Positions 54,019 through 61,911 of a stretch of DNA of 64,000 bases are shown here, piece after piece (the first letter of the stretch is position 1; every line of letters begins with the position of its first letter). The stretch comes from Flavobacteriaceae bacterium (GTDB taxonomy: Bacteria; Bacteroidota; Bacteroidia; Flavobacteriales; Flavobacteriaceae). The translations under genes were made by a program, and so were the position numbers. Under the pieces are notes generated by a model. The model was not told where the DNA came from, made no database searches, and worked only from the letters and a program-made list of their open reading frames with translations. The DNA is taken from assembly GCA_014075215.1 (NCBI GenBank), contig CP046177.1, forward strand, positions 1,498,501-1,562,500, read 5' to 3'.

Positions 54019-54213
54019 ATGATGAAGTACACAAAAGCAGATTTAGAAAGGATTGTTTTTACTCAATTAGAGAATTTGAATGCAATGAATGACCTTTTGA
54101 GCATTATGAAAGTCCAAAATGAATTGATTCAAAATGCGAATAAAAAATTACGAGATGAGATTTCAGAGTTTAAGCAGAAGCAATATCCAAAAACAAGAAG
54201 AAAATCAAATTAA
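54019..54213 (+). CDS. Small coiled-coil protein
   Basis: The 64-residue protein MMKYTKADLERIVFTQLENL onward is predicted to be one long helix (LENLNAMNDLLSIMKVQNEL) with a basic tail (KTRRKSN). A consensus promoter precedes it, which supports a real gene despite its size and unusual plus orientation. It may start at the second Met. Its end overlaps the end of the convergent pseudogene by 4 bases. Function is unknown; it may interact with the divergent XRE regulator. Confidence 0.55.
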   Translation: MMKYTKADLERIVFTQLENLNAMNDLLSIMKVQNELIQNANKKLRDEISEFKQKQYPKTRRKSN

Positions 54214-54641
54214 TCAGGCTTTGTTAGTAGTTTCAAGTTTCTCATTGAAATCTTAGTTTTGATTCCATATAGGTCTTTACGCATAGAAATGATAAGTTCG
54301 TTAAATTCCGATTCTTTACCTGATTCCAAAAAGTTTTTCATTGATAATAAAACTTTATCGGAGGCATAAAGTATCATATTAATCCATTCTGCATTTAGTT
54401 CATTATAAAGTCTTTCTTTTGAATCAATATCAGGTCTCTGTACAATGATTGTTGTCCCTTCTCTTTCAAAATTAACATAGGTATAACAGAGTAGAATAAT
54501 TGCTTTGTATCTAGTTTCTTTGAATTGATGTTTTGTCTCGGATTTTCTTTTTTTATCAGCAATGAAAAAATCAAGAAGCCCTTTTAGTAGTCAACCTAAA
54601 CCAATAAGTCCTATTGCAGATATTATTTCTTGGATTGTCAT
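54210..54641 (-). pseudogene. Hypothetical protein gene with in-frame TGA
   Basis: From an ATG at 54641 the frame reads MTIQEIISAIGLIGLG and meets a TGA at codon 17 (54591-54593), where Trp would fit. It then continues open for about 126 codons (LLKGLLDFFIADKKRKSETK ... ISMRNLKLLTKPD). The product would be a membrane-anchored helical protein of 143 residues. It is first in its cassette, followed by the convergent small gene. IS copy 3 lies 11 bases upstream. No family recognised. Confidence 0.55.
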
Positions 54642-54692
54642 CTCTGTTTTAATGTCTCGTCCTAAAATAGGGCTACAGTTAATTATTAAAAT

Positions 54693-55550
54693 TTATGCTA
54701 CATTTTTGTGCACGTAATTAGGTGTTTTATAATCTAAAGATAAATGTAATCTTTTATTATTATATAATTTGATTGCATTTTTTGTTGCTTTTTTGGCGTG
54801 ATTGATATTTGTAAATGTTTGGTCGAGGAAGAATTCATCTTTTAAAATTCCGTTAACTCTTTCGGCCATTGCGTTTTCGTAGCAATGATTTTCTTGGGTC
54901 ATACTGATTTGTATCTTTTTTCTTTTCAAAATTTGAGTATAAACATTGCTACAATATTGTATTCCTCTATCAGAATGATGTATGATTTCTTCGGTATTTT
55001 TAGTTTGATAAATAGCTTTATTTAAAGCTCTAACACAGCCTTTAAGTTCTAAACTATCACTAATATCATAGCCTACTATTTTTCTTGAATACATATCAGT
55101 AATAAGTGCTAAATAACAAAATCCATTTATAGTTCTTATATAGGTAATATCCGAAGCCCAAACTTGGTTAGGTCTATTAATGATCAGGTCTTTTATGATA
55201 TTTTTATATTTATAAAAACGATGGTAAGAGTTGGTTGTTTTAGAAGAATATTTTTTCCTTCTAATTAACAAATTATTTTCTTTTAAGATTCTAAATAACT
55301 GGTCTCTACCTATATTTATATTCTGTTTCCTAAAATCATTATGTAAGGATTTCATTAGCTTTCTAGTACCTTCTCTGGGTAATGTTTTCCTGCTTTTTTT
55401 AACAAGCATTATTACATTTTGTTCTATTTGTTTTTTAAGAACAAACCTTTTTTGATATTTGTAATAAGCATCTCTTTTTAACTCGAAAGCATTACAAATA
55501 GTAGCGATGGCGTACCTTCTTTTTTTTCTATTAATCGGTGCTATTTTCAT
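54693..55550 (-). CDS. IS3-family transposase OrfB (copy 3)
   Basis: Identical in translation to the other three OrfB copies, 285 residues, with DDE residues intact. Confidence 0.92.
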   Translation of the reverse strand: MKIAPINRKKRRYAIATICNAFELKRDAYYKYQKRFVLKKQIEQNVIMLVKKSRKTLPREGTRKLMKSLHNDFRKQNINIGRDQLFRILKENNLLIRRKKYSSKTTNSYHRFYKYKNIIKDLIINRPNQVWASDITYIRTINGFCYLALITDMYSRKIVGYDISDSLELKGCVRALNKAIYQTKNTEEIIHHSDRGIQYCSNVYTQILKRKKIQISMTQENHCYENAMAERVNGILKDEFFLDQTFTNINHAKKATKNAIKLYNNKRLHLSLDYKTPNYVHKNVA

Positions 55551-55945
55551 TAAGGCTTTATGTTTAAGTTTTTTTTTAATTCTTCAACATTTTTATAGCC
55601 AAGATTTTCAGCAGCTACTTCAAGATAACTATCATTCACAAGTTTATCTAGATCCTTTTTAATAAGAAGATCTTTGAGTTGTTTTAGCTCTTTTTGAAGG
55701 GCTTTAATACGGGATAATTCGTCGTCTGTTTGCACGGTTACACGGGTGTTCATTAAATCTTTACGGTCATATTTTTTAATCCATACGTTTATCGTACTAG
55801 ATTGTATGCCGTAAGTTAAGGCAATTTGTCTTTTGGAATGGTTTCCTTTGGTAAGTTCTGCTAATACTTTGAGTTTAAAACTCTCACTATAACGTCTTAC
55901 ATATCCATCATTTTTATACATATACTTGTTGTTTTTTGTATACAT
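55550..55945 (-). CDS. IS3-family transposase OrfA (copy 3)
   Basis: Identical in translation to the other three OrfA copies, 131 residues. It shares the TAATG overlap with orfB. Confidence 0.9.
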   Translation of the reverse strand: MYTKNNKYMYKNDGYVRRYSESFKLKVLAELTKGNHSKRQIALTYGIQSSTINVWIKKYDRKDLMNTRVTVQTDDELSRIKALQKELKQLKDLLIKKDLDKLVNDSYLEVAAENLGYKNVEELKKNLNIKP

Positions 55946-55965
55946 ATTTCAGGACGGGTCATAAT

Positions 55966-56099
55966 GAATGCTAACGGTCTAGTATAAGAGTAGCGGACTT
56001 AAACACACTAACTTTTCGGATAAACACAGACCTTTTTTATATTTACTTACTTTCGTTTTAGCTCTAAAACCGCTATTATTTTTATACATTGTTGTACAC
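55966..56099 (-). other. attC-like recombination site O
   Basis: GAATGCTAACGG + agtataagagtagcgg on the left and ccgctattatttttatac + ATTGTTGTACAC on the right. Minus strand: GTGTACAACAATG ... CGTTAGCATTC. Termini match N (10 bases) and P (9 bases). The middle of the site is almost the same as in site A. Confidence 0.78.
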
Positions 56100-56126
56100 T
56101 GGCTTTTTTCATTCAGTTTGTCAATC

Positions 56127-56200
56127 AGCGTTGGCGTGAAAGCTCTTTTAAATTTGTGAGGCACGAGCAAACTTTAAATGTGCTTGAACTTGCGTTGGCT
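56127..56200. repeat. Cassette-end palindrome, copy h
   Basis: AAAGCTCTTTTAAAT / ACTTTAAATGTGCTT with GCGTTGGC boxes on both outer sides. It lies between the restriction-methylase stop and attC O. Confidence 0.58.
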
Positions 56201-59200
56201 TTATTCTAAATATTTTTTCAATATGGCTTCTTTCTGTTTTGGAATTTCAGCTATTTCTGTTTCAAATGCCGTAATTTCTTTCTCTAAGTTTTCTATTTCA
56301 ATATCCACTTTTTCCTGTTCTGCCATTGTAGGAAGTGGAATTTTAATTCCTTGAATTCTATCTATTGAAGCTCTTTTTGTTCTTGAAAATCCAATTTGCT
56401 GTCCTTCTTTATCTAAACAATATGCAATATATCTAGCTTTCGCAATTGGTTGTTTAATTCTCAAATAACCACAATGGTCGGTTGGATAAAATGGTTTATT
56501 CGCAGGAATTACATTTACCATCCAATCTCCATCTATTCCCCAAACTACCGAAGAAGTTGAAAAATCGGTTAAAAGCTCTTTATTTATAAACCCAAAAGGT
56601 TCAAAAACATTAGCACTATAAACTGGATATTTTCCTTGATTGCTTATTTCACTTTTTAAAACTCTTTTTCCAATTTTAGTTTCAAAAATATCTGTGTCGC
56701 CTAATCGTACAGATTTAGTTGCTTTATTAAACAAAGTTTCTAAAGCAGTATTTATGTGTTCTTTATGCGTTATTATTTTGTTTTGTAAATCTTGTTCTTG
56801 CTTTTCTAAAACCTCAATTTCATCAACTATTTTTTGTTGAATATCTAACGGTGGAAGCGGTATTTTAAAATTCAGTAAATCTGTTTTAGATAAATTAAAT
56901 TGAACACTCCCAAAACCTAAGTTTCTAAGTTGAGTTCTGCTAATTTCAGATTTTAAAATACTATTTAGATAACTAGGGATAATTTTATCAAGTTTAAAAT
57001 TAATAAATTTACCAACCCTTTGGTTTAAAAGAAAAGTAGTTTTACTTGTATTTTTAAAAATAGTGGGAATTGCAAGTATATTTAAATCACTATTCATATC
57101 AGTCATTGCAATAACAATATCTCCGTCTTTTAAAACAAAATCTTTATACTTTTCTGAAAAGTTATCAGGTAAAAAAGTTTTTTTATAATCTAAATCTAAT
57201 ACTCCTTTTAGTCTAATATTTGCTTGTCTAAAATTCAAAACTTTTGAACTTTCAACATAATCAGCACTTTTGAAAGCAAAACCATTTTGAAGATTAACAA
57301 ATTCTTTGAGAGGGAACACATTCCACTTAGTCTGAATTTTTACTTTTTTTTTAATCGAAAGTGAAATATTTTGTTCAAAATCTGCTCGGTCAAATGTTAG
57401 CATATCAATTAAGTTTTGATAGCTTACATTTTTTTCAAGCGTTTCAGCAATGTCTAAGTCGAACTTGTTTTGAGTAAATGCTCTGTAAATATAGGTGCTA
57501 GCTTTATTTTCGTTAGTGAAACTTTTCATATCGTAAAGATGTGTACATTCATCAATGGTTTTGCTGCGCTGTATAGGGTGCATTCCTTCATTCCCTCTAC
57601 GATTACTAAAATCGTAACCTAAAAACTGTTTTTCTTGTGCTTTTTGCCCTGTTTTAACTAAAACTACTTTTTGATTATATGTAAGAATAAAATAAAGTAA
57701 TTTGTCTTTTTCTATTTCTAGTATTTTACTCCATTTATCATCTTCTTTTTTTGCTTTTATCTTTTTGTCGTATTCATTAAATATTTCGTGTTGCTTTATA
57801 GCTTCGTTCGGTTTTTTGTTCAATAAAGTTTTGTAATCTTGAAAAGAAATATTTTCCCAAACGTGAGAAATATATTTTTCTATTGGTTTTTCAATACCAT
57901 TTATAGTAATGTCTTTAAGGTTTATAAAGAATGTAGCTAGCGATTTTTCTACTTGTTCAGCAATGGTATCTTCTCTACGTTTTAAAAATAAAGTAACCGT
58001 ATTTGTTCCTGTAGCCATAAAAGTTCCAGAGCCTAGTTCTGTAATGGCTATAATGTCAAAAGCTTTTAAAATAATTTCTCTTGCTTGTGAATACAAACCC
58101 GAATTATTTAAAATAGAACTTGGTAATATTATGGCTGCAATTCCGTCTGTTTTTAGTAATTGTTTAGTACGTTCAATAAACAAACATTCTATTTCAGAAC
58201 TTCTATCGCTTAGGTTGTCAAATAATTTAAAGTCCTCATTAGCAGAAGCGTTTTTCAAATCTCCTTTAAAAGAACTTACAGAATATGGCGGATTTGAAAC
58301 AATAAATGAAAATTGAGGTTTTTCTGCGTTTTTCTTTAATAGACCTCTGTAACTTTTAGAATGTTTGAAACTATCTAAACCATCTCCGTGTATAACTTGT
58401 GCTAAACCATCTCCATAAAAATAACAACCAACTTTTGCAACTTTTACTAAACGATAATCTTTTTCTATACTATAAACATATTTACTTGCCCAATCGTATT
58501 TGTTAATTCTCCAAGCATTTACGTTTGTTTCGGCATCATCAGTTTCTAACCTTGAGGTGTCAATGTCATTTTCAATAACACGTTGGTATTCTTCCATTAC
58601 TTCGGTTAAGAAGTGACCACTACCAACACTATAGTCAATTACGGCAGGAAGTTCTGGAATTGAGTGGTTTAATTGTTTCTTTATATATTGAGAAATAGGT
58701 AATGAGCGAACTATGAAACGCGTAATTGGTGGTGGTGTAAAAAACTGACCAGCTTCTTGTTTTAAACCAGTTGTTAATAGACGTTCAAAGAAATCGCTTA
58801 AATGTTGTTGTTTTCTAGGATAACGAATTCTAAATTTTTGAAGTAATTGAACTACTTCTTTTAATACTTTTTGATTGTCCTCAAAAGTTTCTTCATCAAA
58901 TACATCCTTTATATCGTAAACCTTATTGAATAGTAAAATATGTTTCTTTTTTTCTTCTAATTCTTTTTGAGTTTTGTAGCTAAACATATCATCCGAAATT
59001 CCTCTAACTTCTTTTTTTAAGAAGTCATACATTCCAAATTTGTATAGGTTTATAAGTCTTATTTGAAAATCAACTGCATTGTCTTTGTGTTCTTTCCATT
59101 GAAAATCAAGTTCCTTATCATCTCTCTTTTTTTCATCAAATATTTTAGCGAGAAAAAGGTTAAAAATCTTATTAAATGCGTTCGGTTTGTCTGAAACAGA

Positions 59201-59914
59201 ATGCTTTCTAAGAATAGATAAAAATTCGTGAAATATCTTTTTGCTATCTTCTTCGTTCAGTGTTTTTAAATCCTTTTTGGTTAGTTTCTTGCTTTCAAAC
59301 AAATAAGGTTTTACCCAATCGTCAAATATTCCGTTGGTATTGGTTACTTTATTCCATCTATCATAAACATCTTCTACATTTCCAGCTTGTCTGTAATGCT
59401 CCTCAATTTTTATGATTTCATTTTTAAACTGGATTTTGTTTTTGTCCAATTTAGAAGCATATAGCATCAAAATATCAGCAGACTTGTCTTGTTGAAAATA
59501 GGTCATTAACTGACCGCCATTTGTTTCAGTCTTTTTAAACTCTTTTTCAAATTCTTTTCCCCAAGTCTTACATTCTATCATTAAATAGGCAGAGCCATCT
59601 TTACGAGTAACAAGAATATCTAGCCAACCACCGCTTGCTCCGTGTCCGACTGTGTATTTTTTTTCTAAGATTATATGTTCTAGTTTATAACCTTTTTCTA
59701 GTAATCTGTCTATACATTCTAAAACAACCCAATTTTCAGTTTGTGAAAAATTTTGAGTAGTTGTTCTTCCTCCAATTATTTTGTTTCCGAAATCAAATTG
59801 TTGTTTTTCAAAATCAATTTCAATAGAATATCCGTTATAGTTTTTATGAAAAATTCCAGAAGTATTTTCTCTAGGTATAAATCCTAATACTTGTATGAGT
59901 TTTTTTGTATCCAT
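56201..59914 (-). CDS. Single-chain restriction-methylase with two recognition domains
   Basis: The 1237-residue protein starts with a PD-(D/E)XK nuclease (GGWLDILVTRKDG with D99; AYLMIECKTWG with E114 and K116). A type I-like helical region and an adenine methyltransferase follow (AVIDYSVGSGHFLTEVMEEY, FIVSNPPYSVSSFKG). Two successive HsdS-like half domains (FPLKEFVNLQNGFAFKSADY and, about 190 residues later, a second one ending NLEKEITAFETEIAEI) complete it. Each half has a coiled spacer. One chain combines R, M and S functions, as in BcgI- or type IIG-like enzymes. It begins 5 bases after the XRE stop. Confidence 0.86.
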   Translation of the reverse strand: MDTKKLIQVLGFIPRENTSGIFHKNYNGYSIEIDFEKQQFDFGNKIIGGRTTTQNFSQTENWVVLECIDRLLEKGYKLEHIILEKKYTVGHGASGGWLDILVTRKDGSAYLMIECKTWGKEFEKEFKKTETNGGQLMTYFQQDKSADILMLYASKLDKNKIQFKNEIIKIEEHYRQAGNVEDVYDRWNKVTNTNGIFDDWVKPYLFESKKLTKKDLKTLNEEDSKKIFHEFLSILRKHSVSDKPNAFNKIFNLFLAKIFDEKKRDDKELDFQWKEHKDNAVDFQIRLINLYKFGMYDFLKKEVRGISDDMFSYKTQKELEEKKKHILLFNKVYDIKDVFDEETFEDNQKVLKEVVQLLQKFRIRYPRKQQHLSDFFERLLTTGLKQEAGQFFTPPPITRFIVRSLPISQYIKKQLNHSIPELPAVIDYSVGSGHFLTEVMEEYQRVIENDIDTSRLETDDAETNVNAWRINKYDWASKYVYSIEKDYRLVKVAKVGCYFYGDGLAQVIHGDGLDSFKHSKSYRGLLKKNAEKPQFSFIVSNPPYSVSSFKGDLKNASANEDFKLFDNLSDRSSEIECLFIERTKQLLKTDGIAAIILPSSILNNSGLYSQAREIILKAFDIIAITELGSGTFMATGTNTVTLFLKRREDTIAEQVEKSLATFFINLKDITINGIEKPIEKYISHVWENISFQDYKTLLNKKPNEAIKQHEIFNEYDKKIKAKKEDDKWSKILEIEKDKLLYFILTYNQKVVLVKTGQKAQEKQFLGYDFSNRRGNEGMHPIQRSKTIDECTHLYDMKSFTNENKASTYIYRAFTQNKFDLDIAETLEKNVSYQNLIDMLTFDRADFEQNISLSIKKKVKIQTKWNVFPLKEFVNLQNGFAFKSADYVESSKVLNFRQANIRLKGVLDLDYKKTFLPDNFSEKYKDFVLKDGDIVIAMTDMNSDLNILAIPTIFKNTSKTTFLLNQRVGKFINFKLDKIIPSYLNSILKSEISRTQLRNLGFGSVQFNLSKTDLLNFKIPLPPLDIQQKIVDEIEVLEKQEQDLQNKIITHKEHINTALETLFNKATKSVRLGDTDIFETKIGKRVLKSEISNQGKYPVYSANVFEPFGFINKELLTDFSTSSVVWGIDGDWMVNVIPANKPFYPTDHCGYLRIKQPIAKARYIAYCLDKEGQQIGFSRTKRASIDRIQGIKIPLPTMAEQEKVDIEIENLEKEITAFETEIAEIPKQKEAILKKYLE

Positions 59915-59919
59915 CTCAA

Positions 59920-60243
59920 TTAGAATTTTAATTTTCCTTGTTTTGCGTTTATTGCTTTGATATAAGTTGACTGGTCTTCTGCAACTTTAAATATTCTATC
60001 AGAACATTTATATTCAAAAGCTTCTTTTGCGAATTTATCAGCAAAATACAAGTCTTTAACTTGGCTATAATCTAGTTCAAATAATTGGGCGAGTAATTTC
60101 AATTTGCCAACTGGAAATTTTTTATGGTCATTTTCAATTTTACTAACAGCAGGTGTATTAATTTTGACTTTCGCTCCGAATTCAGTCTGACTCCAACCTT
60201 TTTCTTCTCGGTGAATTTTTATGTAGTTTCCGAAACTTGCCAT
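59920..60243 (-). CDS. XRE-family regulator of the restriction-methylase
   Basis: The 107-residue protein has an HTH_3 domain (SQTEFGAKVKINTPAVSKIE, then FPVGKLKLLAQLFELDY) and a C-terminal helix containing KVAEDQSTYIKAINAKQGKL. The latter resembles the end of the regulator at 29155, so both belong to one family tied to fused RM enzymes. The start lies about 30 bases downstream of a palindrome and promoter. It probably times RM expression after the cassette enters a new host. Confidence 0.83.
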   Translation of the reverse strand: MASFGNYIKIHREEKGWSQTEFGAKVKINTPAVSKIENDHKKFPVGKLKLLAQLFELDYSQVKDLYFADKFAKEAFEYKCSDRIFKVAEDQSTYIKAINAKQGKLKF

Positions 60244-60271
60244 TAGTTTATTATACTTTTTATTGTTTTAC

Positions 60272-60312
60272 CCAATTTTGGCAAAGTTATATATTTCTCA
60301 GTCTTTAAACAA
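60272..60312 (-). promoter_or_regulatory. Promoter and operator of the XRE-restriction-methylase operon
   Basis: On the minus strand TTG (60312-60310) and TAACTTTG (60289-60282) are 20 bases apart. Directly downstream CCAAAATTGG (60281-60272) is a perfect palindrome over the likely transcription start, a good site for autorepression by the XRE protein. Confidence 0.5.
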
Positions 60313-60359
60313 TTTTTTTTTGACATATAAAAATCATCTTCATAAAACTTATTGTCAGT

Positions 60360-60430
60360 GTTGGGAAAAGGCAAGCTCTTTTTATTTTTTGAGGCACGAA
60401 AAAAATGAAATGTGCGCGTCTGTGCGTCTG
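60360..60430. repeat. Cassette-end palindrome, copy i
   Basis: AAGCTCTTTTTATTTTT / AAAAAAATGAAATGTGC with a GAGGCACGA loop. It is the most degenerate copy. It lies upstream of the XRE promoter near the cassette 5' end, 9 bases from IS copy 4. Confidence 0.5.
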
Positions 60431-60478
60431 GATTCAGCTGTCTCGTCCTAAAATAGGGCTACAGTTAATTATTAAAAT

Positions 60479-61336
60479 TTATGCTACATTTTTGTGCACG
60501 TAATTAGGTGTTTTATAATCTAAAGATAAATGTAATCTTTTATTATTATATAATTTGATTGCATTTTTTGTTGCTTTTTTGGCGTGATTGATATTTGTAA
60601 ATGTTTGGTCGAGGAAGAATTCATCTTTTAAAATTCCGTTAACTCTTTCGGCCATTGCGTTTTCGTAGCAATGATTTTCTTGGGTCATACTGATTTGTAT
60701 CTTTTTTCTTTTCAAAATTTGAGTATAAACATTGCTACAATATTGTATTCCTCTATCAGAATGATGTATGATTTCTTCGGTATTTTTAGTTTGATAAATA
60801 GCTTTATTTAAAGCTCTAACACAGCCTTTAAGTTCTAAACTATCACTAATATCATAGCCTACTATTTTTCTTGAATACATATCAGTAATAAGTGCTAAAT
60901 AACAAAATCCATTTATAGTTCTTATATAGGTAATATCCGAAGCCCAAACTTGGTTAGGTCTATTAATGATCAGGTCTTTTATGATATTTTTATATTTATA
61001 AAAACGATGGTAAGAGTTGGTTGTTTTAGAAGAATATTTTTTCCTTCTAATTAACAAATTATTTTCTTTTAAGATTCTAAATAACTGGTCTCTACCTATA
61101 TTTATATTCTGTTTCCTAAAATCATTATGTAAGGATTTCATTAGCTTTCTAGTACCTTCTCTGGGTAATGTTTTCCTGCTTTTTTTAACAAGCATTATTA
61201 CATTTTGTTCTATTTGTTTTTTAAGAACAAACCTTTTTTGATATTTGTAATAAGCATCTCTTTTTAACTCGAAAGCATTACAAATAGTAGCGATGGCGTA
61301 CCTTCTTTTTTTTCTATTAATCGGTGCTATTTTCAT
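60479..61336 (-). CDS. IS3-family transposase OrfB (copy 4)
   Basis: Identical in translation to the other three OrfB copies, 285 residues, DDE residues intact. Confidence 0.92.
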   Translation of the reverse strand: MKIAPINRKKRRYAIATICNAFELKRDAYYKYQKRFVLKKQIEQNVIMLVKKSRKTLPREGTRKLMKSLHNDFRKQNINIGRDQLFRILKENNLLIRRKKYSSKTTNSYHRFYKYKNIIKDLIINRPNQVWASDITYIRTINGFCYLALITDMYSRKIVGYDISDSLELKGCVRALNKAIYQTKNTEEIIHHSDRGIQYCSNVYTQILKRKKIQISMTQENHCYENAMAERVNGILKDEFFLDQTFTNINHAKKATKNAIKLYNNKRLHLSLDYKTPNYVHKNVA

Positions 61337-61731
61337 TAAGGCTTTATGTTTAAGTTTTTTTTTAATTCTTCAACATTTTTATAGCCAAGATTTTCAGCAG
61401 CTACTTCAAGATAACTATCATTCACAAGTTTATCTAGATCCTTTTTAATAAGAAGATCTTTGAGTTGTTTTAGCTCTTTTTGAAGGGCTTTAATACGGGA
61501 TAATTCGTCGTCTGTTTGCACGGTTACACGGGTGTTCATTAAATCTTTACGGTCATATTTTTTAATCCATACGTTTATCGTACTAGATTGTATGCCGTAA
61601 GTTAAGGCAATTTGTCTTTTGGAATGGTTTCCTTTGGTAAGTTCTGCTAATACTTTGAGTTTAAAACTCTCACTATAACGTCTTACATATCCATCATTTT
61701 TATACATATACTTGTTGTTTTTTGTATACAT
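61336..61731 (-). CDS. IS3-family transposase OrfA (copy 4)
   Basis: Identical in translation to the other three OrfA copies, 131 residues, with the same orfA/orfB overlap. Confidence 0.9.
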   Translation of the reverse strand: MYTKNNKYMYKNDGYVRRYSESFKLKVLAELTKGNHSKRQIALTYGIQSSTINVWIKKYDRKDLMNTRVTVQTDDELSRIKALQKELKQLKDLLIKKDLDKLVNDSYLEVAAENLGYKNVEELKKNLNIKP

Positions 61732-61752
61732 ATTTCAGGACGGGTCAAGCTT

Positions 61753-61889
61753 GTGTACAACGGTCTAGTATAAGAATAGTAGCGGATTTTATACACTCTA
61801 AATTTTCGACTAAACACTGTCTTTATTTATATTTACCTACTTTCGTATTAGCACTGAAACCGCTATTATTTTTATACATTGTTGGCAAC
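61753..61889 (-). other. attC-like recombination site P
   Basis: GTGTACAACGG + agtataagaatagtagcgg on the left and ccgctattatttttatac + ATTGTTGGCAAC on the right. Minus strand: GTTGCCAACAATG ... CGTTGTACAC. The left terminus matches O. The right terminus and the following CTGGGCGTTATTC are the same as at site L, which ends a paralogous cassette. Confidence 0.78.
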
Positions 61890-61911
61890 TGGGCGTTATT
61901 CCGTTCGTGTT

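Larger units (their letters stand above)
54653..55961 (-). mobile_element. IS3-family element, copy 3
   Basis: 1309 bp, same sequence as the other copies, with a 3-bp TAA duplication. It is inserted between attC O and the hypothetical gene at the cassette 5' end. Confidence 0.94.
60439..61747 (-). mobile_element. IS3-family element, copy 4
   Basis: 1309 bp, same sequence as the other copies, with a 3-bp AGC duplication. It is inserted between attC P and palindrome i. Confidence 0.94.

Noticed and set aside
56201..59914. BREX or DISARM methyltransferase
   Set aside because: No pglZ, brxC or drm genes are near, and the protein carries its own nuclease and two specificity halves.
1796..61889. 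The long palindromes as terminal repeats of a transposon or MITE family
   Set aside because: No direct target duplications flank them, they enclose different genes, and each end pairs with the end of the neighbouring palindrome, which transposition does not predict.
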